Assembly: GCA_035371905.1 (NCBI GenBank)
Contig: DAORXQ010000024.1
Location: forward strand, 1 to 19,217
Direction of reading: 5' to 3'
Origin: a bacterium
GTDB lineage: Bacteria; Ratteibacteria; UBA8468; B48-G9; JAFGKM01
Length of the DNA stretch: 19,217 nucleotides
Shown: positions 1 through 6,549 of the stretch, one piece after another
Position numbering within the stretch: the stretch's first letter is position 1
How the letters are laid out: every line of letters begins with the position of its first letter
Notes under the pieces: model-generated
What the model was told of the DNA's origin: nothing
Databases searched by the model: none
What the model saw: only the letters and a program-made list of their open reading frames with translations
Made by a program: the position numbers and the translations under genes

Positions 1-41
1 TCATAAATACTATCATCCCTGCTTATAATAAACTTTTCCAT
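1..41 (-). CDS. 5' end of a gene cut by the left edge (possibly sialidase-like)
   Basis: Reading the minus strand, an ATG at 41-39 follows a GGAGG ribosome binding site (50-46) at a spacing of four bases, and the frame stays open to the window edge. The visible peptide is MEKFIISRDDSIYE, with the last residue incomplete. The ISRDDSIYE segment resembles the N-terminus of cytoplasmic BNR/sialidase-like hydrolases from environmental bacteria, but thirteen residues are too few for a firm call. A well-formed promoter lies just upstream (66-94). The gene start is well supported by ribosome binding site plus promoter. The function is only a suggestion. Confidence 0.6.
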   Translation of the reverse strand, partial: MEKFIISRDDSIY

Positions 42-65
42 CTTTCCTCCTTTTTATCTTTCTGC

Positions 66-94
66 AATCTATCGTAACTTAAATGATATGTCAA
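66..94 (-). promoter_or_regulatory. Sigma70-type promoter for the left-edge gene
   Basis: On the minus strand, TTGACA (94-89), a 17-base spacer and TAGATT (71-66) make a good -35/-10 pair. The predicted start near 59 leaves a short leader containing the GGAGG site of the left-edge gene. It is divergent from the efp promoter. Confidence 0.6.
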
Positions 95-111
95 ATTTAA
101 AAATATATTTT

Positions 112-140
112 TTGAAAAGATTAAAAATTTAGGATAAAAT
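112..140 (+). promoter_or_regulatory. Sigma70-type promoter for efp
   Basis: TTGAAA (112-117), 17 bases, then TAAAAT (135-140). The start site is expected near 147, giving a leader of about 18 bases that includes the AGGGGG ribosome binding site (154-159). The -35 is 17 bases away from the -35 of the divergent minus-strand promoter. Confidence 0.6.
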
Positions 141-164
141 AGAAATGGTAAAAAGGGGGCAAAG

Positions 165-728
165 ATGGTGAATGCGTCTGAATTGAAAGGAGGAATGATA
201 ATAAAAAGAGAGGGGAAATTGTATAAGGTTATTGAAGCAGAGACAAAAGCCAGAACAGCCCAGTTTTCAAGTTATACACATCTTAAACTTCAGGATTTGA
301 AAACAGGACATGTTCACGATTTAAGATTATCACCTGATGAAAAAATAGAGAATGTTGATATTGAGGAGATTGAAATGGAATACAGTTATGCAGATGGAGA
401 TAATTTTTACTTTATACATCCTGAAACATTTGAGATTATTGAACTTCCTGGATATACAATTGGTGATTTTAAAAGATATATGAAAGAGGGGGTTAAACTG
501 AAAATTCAGGTTTATGAGGGTAATCCTGTAAGTGTTGTAATTCCTGAATTTGTTGATTTAAAAGTGGTAACAACAGGGGAAGGGATAAAAGGAGGAACAG
601 ACAGTACATGGAAAAGTGCAACTCTTGAAAATGGTATGGAAATACTAGTTCCTCAATTTCTAAAGGAAGGAGATATTGTAACGGTTTCAACAAAGACAAA
701 TCAATATCTTGAAAGAGTCCATAAATAA
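165..728 (+). CDS. efp: Translation elongation factor P (EF-P), Arg-loop subtype
   Basis: EF-P binds between the P and E sites of the ribosome and relieves stalling on polyproline stretches. The 187-residue protein has the standard length and three-domain plan: KOW-like domain 1 (about 1-65, GGMIIKREGKLYKVIE), OB domain 2 (about 66-127, starting near YSYADGDNFYFIHPETFE) and C-terminal OB domain (about 128-187, with GIKGGTDSTWKSATLENG and VPQFLKEGD). The ATG at 165 has AGGGGG five bases upstream. In the domain 1 loop, where E. coli EF-P has modified K34, this protein reads TKARTAQF, so Arg30 is at or next to the tip. That looks more like the EF-P-like YeiP/PVC-type branch than the lysylated type. 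None of the known EF-P modification genes is in the window. The family call is certain; the subtype is my reading. Confidence 0.95.
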   Translation: MVNASELKGGMIIKREGKLYKVIEAETKARTAQFSSYTHLKLQDLKTGHVHDLRLSPDEKIENVDIEEIEMEYSYADGDNFYFIHPETFEIIELPGYTIGDFKRYMKEGVKLKIQVYEGNPVSVVIPEFVDLKVVTTGEGIKGGTDSTWKSATLENGMEILVPQFLKEGDIVTVSTKTNQYLERVHK

Positions 729-793
729 ATTTTTCGCTTTTTTCATTGATTTTTATAAAATAAATGTATCCTTTCAATTTTTTAAAATTGTTG

Positions 794-799
794 TATAAT
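794..799 (+). promoter_or_regulatory. -10 box (TATAAT) upstream of the DUF6485 gene
   Basis: A perfect TATAAT sits in the string TTGTATAATTTTT. The -35 position 17 bases upstream (CTTTCA, 771-776) is weak. An imperfect AT palindrome, CAATTTT-TT-AAAATTG (775-790), overlaps the spacer. Transcription would start near 806, leaving a short leader that includes the AAAGGAGG ribosome binding site of the gene at 830. Confidence 0.45.
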
Positions 800-829
800 T
801 TTTAAAAGTTACCAAAAAAGGAGGACAAA

Positions 830-1045
830 ATGGCTGAATGTTTAAATTTAGAAAGAAATTTAAAGAATTGTTCCTGTTCTTATAAAAGTTGTTCAAAAAG
901 AGGTGTATGCTGTGAATGTTTAAGTTCTCACTGGTCAAGAAAGGAACTGCCTGGATGCCTTTTTCCACCGGAAGCAGAGAAAACATATAACAGGTCAATT
1001 GAGTATTTTATAAAAGTTTGGAGCGAAAAACTTAATCTAAAGTAA
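830..1045 (+). CDS. Small cysteine-rich protein, DUF6485 type
   Basis: This 71-residue protein is preceded by a strong AAAGGAGG site. It carries eight cysteines (C4, C14, C16, C21, C27, C28, C30, C43), most of them in the segment NCSCSYKSCSKRGVCCEC, followed by the ELPGCLFPPEAEKTYNRS segment. The pattern matches the DUF6485 family as I remember it: short proteins with a CxC...CxxxxxCCxC core and a C-terminal 'AExTYxRSI' helix. The cysteine pattern suggests zinc or Fe-S binding; no function is established. It lies 36 bases before the DUF362 ferredoxin-type protein and probably shares its transcript, which suggests a metal- or redox-linked role. Confidence 0.8.
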   Translation: MAECLNLERNLKNCSCSYKSCSKRGVCCECLSSHWSRKELPGCLFPPEAEKTYNRSIEYFIKVWSEKLNLK

Positions 1046-1081
1046 AGTCAAAAAAATTTCTGAAACAGGAGGTATAAAAAA

Positions 1082-2125
1082 ATGGTAAATGTGTATTTTT
1101 TACCTTTTGAAAAAATAGATAAACTTGATGATTTTTTGAATCGTTTTGATTTTTTAAAAAATTTCAGTGAAAAGGATAAAATTGGTCTTAAAATTCATTT
1201 TGGAAATTCACATCATAATAATAATGTTTCTCCTGATTTTGTTTTGCCAATTGTTAATAAATTGAAGGAGAAAAATATTGTAGGTATTCTTACAGATACA
1301 AATGTTTTATACAGAGGTGAGAGGGATGATACTTTTTCCCATCTTGAAGTTGTTTATAAGAAGGGTTATGACAAACTCGGTATTCCTATTTTAATTGCAG
1401 GTGGTTTTGATGCTGATTATGAATTTGATATTGATATAAACGGTAAACATTTTAAAAAACTCTATTATGCAAAGGAATATGAAAAATTTGATGGTATGAT
1501 TGCAATAACACATTTTAAAGGACATGGACTTTCAGGAATAGGCGGGACACTGAAAAATATTGGAATGGGTTGTGCTTCAAGAAAAGGTAAATTTGCAATG
1601 CATTCAAATATATCTCCTGTTGTTAATAACTCTATTTGTAAAGGATGTGGGAAATGCGTTGAGAATTGTTTATTCAATGCCATAACTCTGAAGAATGAAA
1701 AAGCATTTATTGATAGAGAAAAATGTAAGGGATGTGCTTTCTGTATTCATGTGTGTCCCTTTGGTGCGATAAATATTCCATGGTCAAGTGTAACAACGGA
1801 GGAATTTCAGGAAAGAATTGTTGAGTATGCCTATGGAATAATAAAATTTTATAAGGATAAATTTCTGGCGATAAATTTTTTAACAAATATTGCTGGAGAT
1901 TGTGATTGCTGTTCAAATCCAGGAGAAATATTATCAAAAGATATAGGTGTATGTGTTTCTGATGATCCGGTTGCAGTTGATAAATGTTCTTCTGATTTAA
2001 TAAGAGAAATAAATAAAAAGGATGTATTTTTAGAAATAAAGCCGAAAGTAGATTATACTACACAATTTAGATATGCAGAAAAAATTGGACTCGGTACAAC
2101 AAAATATAAAGTGATTGTATTTTAA
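1082..2125 (+). CDS. DUF362 protein with two [4Fe-4S] ferredoxin motifs
   Basis: The 347-residue protein has an N-terminal DUF362 region (KIGLKIHFGN, then ITHFKGHGLSGIGGTLKNIGMG) and two adjacent bacterial ferredoxin motifs: C186, C189, C192, C196 and C215, C218, C221, C225, each CxxCxxCxxxC followed by P or F. A further cysteine cluster, GDCDCC, and the SDDPVAVDKCSSDLI segment are usual for this family. No signal peptide is seen, so it is probably cytoplasmic and electron-transferring. The redox partner and substrate are unknown. The AGGAGGT site (1067-1073) eight bases upstream fixes the start. Confidence 0.9.
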   Translation: MVNVYFLPFEKIDKLDDFLNRFDFLKNFSEKDKIGLKIHFGNSHHNNNVSPDFVLPIVNKLKEKNIVGILTDTNVLYRGERDDTFSHLEVVYKKGYDKLGIPILIAGGFDADYEFDIDINGKHFKKLYYAKEYEKFDGMIAITHFKGHGLSGIGGTLKNIGMGCASRKGKFAMHSNISPVVNNSICKGCGKCVENCLFNAITLKNEKAFIDREKCKGCAFCIHVCPFGAINIPWSSVTTEEFQERIVEYAYGIIKFYKDKFLAINFLTNIAGDCDCCSNPGEILSKDIGVCVSDDPVAVDKCSSDLIREINKKDVFLEIKPKVDYTTQFRYAEKIGLGTTKYKVIVF

Positions 2126-2143
2126 AATTTCCTTTCATTAATA

Positions 2144-3934
2144 ATGAAAAAATATGACATTATCGTAATTGGTGGAGGACATGCTGGTATTGAAAGTGTT
2201 ATGGTCTGTAAAAAGATGGGGATGGAGGTTTTACTTATCACATTTGAAAAAGAAAAGATTGGCTACATGTCCTGTAATCCTGCTATTGGTGGAGTTGGCA
2301 AAGGTCAGATAGTTAAAGAAATTGATGCTCTTGGTGGTCAAATGGCAAAAGCAACTGATAAAACAGGTATACAATTCAGAACATTAAATACTTCAAAAGG
2401 TCCTGCGGTATGGTCAAGTAGAGCACAGGTTGATAGAAGAAAATATAATGAATATATGAAAAAATTAATTGAAGAAAATGTTGAAATACTTGAAGGAGAG
2501 GTTACAGACATAATCGTGAAAAATAAATCTGTTTTAGGAGTTGAAATAAATGGCGAGGAGTTTATATCTTCAAAATGTGTAATCCTTACACCTGGTACTT
2601 TTTTAAATGGTGTTATTCATATAGGTTTTGAAAGTTTTTCAGCAGGAAGAATTGAAGATAAAAAAGTAAGTAAGAAATTATCTGATAAACTTAAAGAACT
2701 TGGATTTGAAATTATGAGATTTAAAACAGGAACATGTGCTCGTCTTGATGGTAGTACAATTGATTTTTCTTCTCTAACTCCACAATATGGAGATGAAAAA
2801 ATCAGACCATTTTCTTTTTCAACCGATAAAATTGAAATTGAACAACTTCCCTGTTACATTACCTATACAAATGAGAAAACACATCAGATTATAAAAAAGA
2901 ACCTTGATAGAAGTCCTTTATTTACAGGGATAATCAAAGGTACAGGAGTAAGGTATTGTCCTTCAATTGAAGATAAAGTTGTAAAATTTCCTCATCATCA
3001 GAGACATCATATATTTTTAGAGCCCGAAGGGAAAGATGTAAATATTTATTATCCAAACGGAATTTCTACAAGTTTACCTGTTGATGTTCAGGATGAGTTT
3101 ATTCATACTATAAAAGGGCTTGAGAATGTTAAAATTTTAAGATATGGTTATGGCATTGAACATGATGTTGTAAATCCTCTGAATATATATCCGACACTTG
3201 AGACAAAACTGGTTGAGAATTTATTTTTAGCGGGTCAGATAAATGGAACAACAGGTTATGAAGAGGCGGCTGGTCAGGGATTGATAGCGGGTATAAATGC
3301 TTCTTTAAAAGTTAAAAATGAGCGACCTTTAATTCTTGATAGAACAACAAGTTATATAGGTGTTTTAATAGATGATTTGACAACAAAAGGGACAAATGAA
3401 CCATACAGGATGTTTACTTCAAGGGTTGAATATAGATTGATGATAAGGGAGGATAATGCAGATATAAGATTGAGGGAGATAGGATATAAAATTGGACTTG
3501 TAAGTAAAGAGGAATGGGAAAGGACAAGAAAAAAAATTGAAGATATTAAAAAAATTAAAGAAATATTGAAAAGTAGAAAAATTAATGTTGATGGTAAAAA
3601 TATATCCCTTTTTGAATATGTAAGAAGGCATGAGGTTAAACTTATAGATTTTGTAAGCGATTTCAAGGAGGATACTCTTTTTACTGCAGAGGTTGAAATA
3701 AAATATGCTCCTTATATTGAAAGGAATTTAAGAGAAATAGAGGAGTTCAAAAATCTTGAAAGAATAAAAATCCCGTCTGATATTGACTATAATAAAATTC
3801 CAGGTCTTTCTCTTGAAATAAAAGAAAAATTGTCAAAATTAAAACCATTAAATCTCGGTCAGGCAAGCAGAATTTCAGGAATAACTCCTTCTGCAATTTC
3901 AATTCTTATGGTTTACCTAAAAAAATTTTCTTGA
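2144..3934 (+). CDS. mnmG: tRNA uridine-5-carboxymethylaminomethyl modification enzyme MnmG
   Basis: MnmG (GidA) is the FAD-binding partner of MnmE and installs the (carboxymethyl)aminomethyl group at wobble uridine 34 of certain tRNAs. The 596-residue protein has the Rossmann FAD motif GGGHAGIE (G10-E17), the family signature CNPAIGGVGKGQIVKEID (C44 on), the GQINGTTGYEEAAGQGLIAG segment, TSRVEYRLMIREDNAD, and a complete helical C-terminus that binds MnmE/tRNA (IPGLSLEIKEKLSKLKP...GQASRISGITPSAI). It is slightly shorter than typical (about 620-630). The ATG lies 18 bases after the DUF362 stop and has no recognisable ribosome binding site, so it may depend on translational coupling. MnmE is not in the window. 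Confidence 0.97.
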   Translation: MKKYDIIVIGGGHAGIESVMVCKKMGMEVLLITFEKEKIGYMSCNPAIGGVGKGQIVKEIDALGGQMAKATDKTGIQFRTLNTSKGPAVWSSRAQVDRRKYNEYMKKLIEENVEILEGEVTDIIVKNKSVLGVEINGEEFISSKCVILTPGTFLNGVIHIGFESFSAGRIEDKKVSKKLSDKLKELGFEIMRFKTGTCARLDGSTIDFSSLTPQYGDEKIRPFSFSTDKIEIEQLPCYITYTNEKTHQIIKKNLDRSPLFTGIIKGTGVRYCPSIEDKVVKFPHHQRHHIFLEPEGKDVNIYYPNGISTSLPVDVQDEFIHTIKGLENVKILRYGYGIEHDVVNPLNIYPTLETKLVENLFLAGQINGTTGYEEAAGQGLIAGINASLKVKNERPLILDRTTSYIGVLIDDLTTKGTNEPYRMFTSRVEYRLMIREDNADIRLREIGYKIGLVSKEEWERTRKKIEDIKKIKEILKSRKINVDGKNISLFEYVRRHEVKLIDFVSDFKEDTLFTAEVEIKYAPYIERNLREIEEFKNLERIKIPSDIDYNKIPGLSLEIKEKLSKLKPLNLGQASRISGITPSAISILMVYLKKFS

Positions 3935-3959
3935 ATTTAAATTTGTGATATTTTAATAT
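3931..3959 (+). promoter_or_regulatory. Possible promoter for the Gfo/Idh/MocA gene
   Basis: TTGAAT (3931-3936), overlapping the mnmG stop, 17 bases, then TAATAT (3954-3959). Each box matches the consensus at four of six positions. The predicted start is only about a dozen bases before the ATG, next to the AAGGAGG site. The case is weak because AT-rich intergenic DNA produces such matches by chance. Confidence 0.3.
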
Positions 3960-3977
3960 TTGACAAAAAGGAGGTTT

Positions 3978-4937
3978 ATGGTGAGAAAAGTTAAAGTTGG
4001 AATAATTGGAGCAGGTGGAAGAGCAAATTTTCAGGCAAAATCAATTATTGGAAGTCAGATAGGAGAAGTTAAGATTGTTTATTCTCCTTTTCTTGAAGAA
4101 GCAAAAAGTTTTTCAGAAAAATACGGGATAGAATATACAGATTCACTTGATGATGTGTTAAATAATCCAGACATTGATGCAATAACAGTTTCTACTCCAA
4201 ATGCGACTCACTATGAAATTGCTAAAAAGGGGCTTGAAAGTAACAAAAATGTTCTTGTAGAATATCCACCAACTCTAAAACTTGAACAACTTGAGGAACT
4301 TATAAATTTAGCAAAAGAAAAAAATCTTGTTTACTGGGTAAGTTTAACCCAACTTCTTGAAAATCCTCATTATACAATAAAGAAAAATTTAAATTTAATA
4401 GAAAAGCCCCTATCTTACAATTTTTCCTATATTTCTTCCTTTTTAGGTGGCTGGTATTCTCAAATTTCTCTGTCAGGTCCTGTATATCTCTGGCAACATT
4501 TTCATTTTGTAAGTCAATTACTTGATATATGGAAAGATGTGGAAGAAGTGAGTGTTTTTGAAAATATTGAATATTCATCTGAAGGAATTATGTCTTTAAC
4601 TTTTTCAGTAATGAATATTAAATTTAAATCTGGCATTATATCTACAATTGAATTTGGAATGGGAATAAAAGATGTCTCTGATACAAGGATAAAACTTGTA
4701 GGTGATGGAGGGATTTTTTATTATGAAAAGGGAAAACTTTATTTTATAAATAAAAAGGAAGGAAAAAGAGAAATTGAAATGGAAAAAATTGATATTGGAG
4801 TTGATACTGTTAATTTTCTAAAAAAAGTTCAGGAAGGTAAATTTAACATAGAAAAGGCATTGGAAGCAAGAGAAATATTAAAAATATGTCTGTGTGCAGA
4901 AATATCAGCGAAAGAAAAAAGAATTGTTAAAATGTAA
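3978..4937 (+). CDS. Divergent Gfo/Idh/MocA-family oxidoreductase
   Basis: The 319-residue protein starts with a Rossmann NAD(P) motif (VGIIGAGGRANFQ) and continues with VSTPNATHYEIAKKGL and a C-terminal alpha/beta domain, the usual plan of this family. The classical EKP motif is replaced by E95-Y96-P97 (LVEYPPTL), so the catalytic lysine is absent; an EYP at this site is known from biliverdin reductase. In the later DxGxH region it reads YLWQHFHF: the histidine is kept (H176) but the aspartate position is W172. The substrate is unknown and a non-standard or non-catalytic role is possible. I take ATG 3978 as start. GTG 3981 is equally possible and better spaced from AAGGAGG (3968-3974). An upstream TTG at 3960 would lie before the ribosome binding site and is not credible. 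Confidence 0.85.
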   Translation: MVRKVKVGIIGAGGRANFQAKSIIGSQIGEVKIVYSPFLEEAKSFSEKYGIEYTDSLDDVLNNPDIDAITVSTPNATHYEIAKKGLESNKNVLVEYPPTLKLEQLEELINLAKEKNLVYWVSLTQLLENPHYTIKKNLNLIEKPLSYNFSYISSFLGGWYSQISLSGPVYLWQHFHFVSQLLDIWKDVEEVSVFENIEYSSEGIMSLTFSVMNIKFKSGIISTIEFGMGIKDVSDTRIKLVGDGGIFYYEKGKLYFINKKEGKREIEMEKIDIGVDTVNFLKKVQEGKFNIEKALEAREILKICLCAEISAKEKRIVKM

Positions 4938-4953
4938 TTTTAAAAGGTATAAT
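4924..4953 (+). promoter_or_regulatory. Promoter placing the rsfS start codon at +1 (leaderless)
   Basis: TTGTTA (4924-4929), an 18-base spacer and a perfect TATAAT (4948-4953). The rsfS ATG begins at 4960, exactly seven bases past the end of the -10 box, where transcription normally starts. No Shine-Dalgarno sequence separates them. The downstream string TATAATTTTTATATG is almost the same as that before the phosphomannomutase gene (6537-6552). Confidence 0.6.
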
Positions 4954-4959
4954 TTTTAT

Positions 4960-5298
4960 ATGAGCGATAGTGAAAATCTGAAAAGAATAAAAAAGATAGT
5001 AAAACTAATAAATGATAAAAAGGGTGAAAATGTAGTTGTTCTTGATTTAAAAAATCTTACATGGATTACAGATTACTTTATTATTGCATCAGGGGAGTCA
5101 TTAATACAGACAAAAGCAATAGCAGAAAATATTATTGAAAACTTAAAAGAAACACCTGTTTCTGTTGAAGGGATAGACGATGGCAGATGGATACTTGTAG
5201 ATTATGGAGAAATTATAGTACATATTTTTTTAATTGAAACAAGAAATTATTATAAACTTGAAAAACTTTGGGCAGAAGCAAGGATAGTTGAAATTTAA
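4960..5298 (+). CDS. rsfS: Ribosomal silencing factor RsfS
   Basis: RsfS binds ribosomal protein uL14 and blocks joining of the ribosomal subunits under nutrient limitation. The 112-residue protein shows the family features: VVVLDLKNLTWITDYFIIASGES, VEGIDDGRWILVDYGEIIVHIF and the YYKLEKLWAEA end. The frame is open further upstream into the Gfo/Idh gene, but homology begins at the ATG at 4960, which sits directly after a promoter and has no ribosome binding site, so the mRNA is probably leaderless. Its TAA overlaps the stop codon of the convergent HAMP-protein gene by three bases (TTAA, 5295-5298), leaving no room for a terminator. Confidence 0.93.
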   Translation: MSDSENLKRIKKIVKLINDKKGENVVVLDLKNLTWITDYFIIASGESLIQTKAIAENIIENLKETPVSVEGIDDGRWILVDYGEIIVHIFLIETRNYYKLEKLWAEARIVEI

Positions 5299-5738
5299 GA
5301 TTTTTTTATTGTATTTATATAATCTATTAATTTGTTAAATGTTTCAGCAAAAGGTTTCAAAAAGTCCTTCTTTCTTAATTTTATATATTCAACACTTTTA
5401 CCTTCTATAATTTCATTTAAAGATTTTTCAATTCTATATAATGGGCCAACGATTCTGTGTAAAAATCTTATTTCAAGGTAAAAAGTAAGAAATATAAGCA
5501 ATAACATAAGAATTCCAATTCTTTTCAAAAGAAGAATATTAATATTTTTAATTATTTCATATGCATTTATAATCTTCTTTTCAAGTTCAAGTTGAGATAA
5601 AATTGTATTTAAAGTGATAAAGTATGTAAGGCCTCCAATAAGGATTATAGCTATTATGATAAAATAAATTGTAATACCACTAAAAATAAACTGGACAGGT
5701 TTGTTTATAAGATACTTCTTCCTTCTATTTTTTTTCAT
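5295..5738 (-). CDS. Two-TM membrane protein with a HAMP-like domain
   Basis: The 147-residue protein has a basic N-terminus (KKNRRKKYLINKP), two predicted membrane segments (about 17-40 and 74-90), a short loop between them, and a cytoplasmic HAMP-like coiled coil (about 91-143, with RFLHRIVGPLYRIEKSLNEIIEG and a final FNKLIDYINTI helix). No output domain follows, so it is a HAMP-only protein rather than a complete sensor. It is the second gene of a minus-strand pair: AGAGGTGA precedes its ATG and only ten bases separate it from the pseudopilin gene. Similar stand-alone HAMP proteins occur beside pilus genes in other bacteria. A signalling or pilus-assembly role is inference. Confidence 0.75.
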   Translation of the reverse strand: MKKNRRKKYLINKPVQFIFSGITIYFIIIAIILIGGLTYFITLNTILSQLELEKKIINAYEIIKNINILLLKRIGILMLLLIFLTFYLEIRFLHRIVGPLYRIEKSLNEIIEGKSVEYIKLRKKDFLKPFAETFNKLIDYINTIKKS

Positions 5739-5748
5739 TTTTCACCTC

Positions 5749-6474
5749 TTATTCCTGAAAATTTGGATATTTATTTGAAACCCAAACAATATCCTTATTG
5801 TATCCTTTTCCACTTTCTTTCCCATCTTTACCATAACTTCCAACTATAAAATATTCACCTGTTGGCATATTATCAACAATTATACTGAAATATAAAAAAT
5901 CTCCAGGTGTACTCCTTGCCCATGTCAAAGTATTATTCTCATCTTTAAGTGTTACTTCCTTTTCTATTATCTGTGGTTTGGGTTTATTTCTAAATTCATT
6001 TTCTTTTACAACTTCAACTCCATTTATATAAATTGAGCAGGAAGTTACACCGTAATTTTCAACTCTTATTCTACCTTTTCCTTCTATTGCATCAAAATTT
6101 GCTGTATAAGTATCCGGTTTTCCATGAACCCTTGGTAATTTTGGAGAAGAAAAGACGGTTGTAGGAGGGATTTTGTAGAAATATGGATTTCCCCATGGGT
6201 CAAAAGGAATTTTGTTTGTATATGGACCATTCCATCCTTTTTCCTGTAATTTTGGAGGTGAATTGAGTGTTAAATCAGAGAGAAATGCAGGGTAATATCC
6301 AGTATCATTTTTTATCTGTTCAAGTAAAAGAGCAAGTTGTGAAATCTGTACTTTTGCACTCATAACCTTTGCTCTATCCATAACATTTTTAACACCTAAA
6401 AAAATACCTGTTGCAAGTAAAATAAATATAACTAAACCTACAATCAGTTCCGTTAAAACATATCCTTTTTTCAA
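5749..6474 (-). CDS. GspG-type pseudopilin with an inserted beta-rich domain
   Basis: The N-terminus MKKG/YVLTELIVG is a type IV prepilin signal: cleavage after G4 and Glu at +5 of the mature protein, followed by a hydrophobic helix. Residues 40-104 follow GspG (ISQLALLLEQIKNDTGYYP, WNGPYTNKIPFDPWGNPY), and the typical GspG C-terminal calcium loop reappears at 207-229 (EYFIVGSYGKDGKESGKGYNKDI). Between them (about 105-205) lies an extra segment with alternating strands (RIRVENYGVTSCSIYINGVEV, EKEVTLKDENNTLTWARSTPG) that looks like a small beta-sandwich. The total of 241 residues compares with about 145 for ordinary GspG. The start is a TTG at 6474 with GGAGGG (6484-6479) four bases before it. 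Confidence 0.88.
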   Translation of the reverse strand: MKKGYVLTELIVGLVIFILLATGIFLGVKNVMDRAKVMSAKVQISQLALLLEQIKNDTGYYPAFLSDLTLNSPPKLQEKGWNGPYTNKIPFDPWGNPYFYKIPPTTVFSSPKLPRVHGKPDTYTANFDAIEGKGRIRVENYGVTSCSIYINGVEVVKENEFRNKPKPQIIEKEVTLKDENNTLTWARSTPGDFLYFSIIVDNMPTGEYFIVGSYGKDGKESGKGYNKDIVWVSNKYPNFQE

Positions 6475-6490
6475 TTTTCCCTCCTAACTA

Positions 6491-6520
6491 ATTTTACCTA
6501 CTTTTATTCTTTATTGTCAA
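6491..6520 (-). promoter_or_regulatory. Promoter for the pseudopilin operon, sharing its -35 with the opposite strand
   Basis: On the minus strand, TTGACA (6520-6515), 18 bases and TAAAAT (6496-6491). The -35 is a perfect consensus hexamer and overlaps the plus-strand TTGTCA of the mutase promoter by five bases (6515-6519). Confidence 0.65.
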
Positions 6521-6542
6521 TTTTCAATTTTTTTTGTATAAT
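6514..6542 (+). promoter_or_regulatory. Promoter for the leaderless phosphomannomutase gene
   Basis: TTGTCA (6514-6519), 17 bases and a perfect TATAAT (6537-6542). The ATG at 6550 is eight bases beyond the -10 box, at the expected transcription start. The same stretch reads as an open N-terminal extension starting with TTG at 6514, but that TTG is the -35 box and the extension has no family similarity. Confidence 0.7.
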
Positions 6543-6549
6543 TTTTTAT

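Noticed and set aside
145..171. Tiny ORF MVKRGQRW starting four bases after the efp -10 box
   Set aside because: The ATG would lie before or at the transcription start and the frame ends inside the efp start; probably chance.
775..790. AT palindrome CAATTTT-TT-AAAATTG as an efp terminator
   Set aside because: The stem is almost all A-T with a two-base centre, no clear T-run follows, and it overlaps the promoter region of the next gene; too weak to call.
3352..3666. Open minus-strand frame of about 100 codons inside mnmG
   Set aside because: It lies wholly inside a clearly conserved gene, is low-complexity (Leu/Ile/Ser/Phe rich) and has no ribosome binding site; it is a shadow of the AT-rich coding strand.
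6514..6549. N-terminal extension of the phosphomannomutase from TTG 6514
   Set aside because: The stretch is the promoter itself (-35 and -10), and family similarity begins only at the ATG at 6550.
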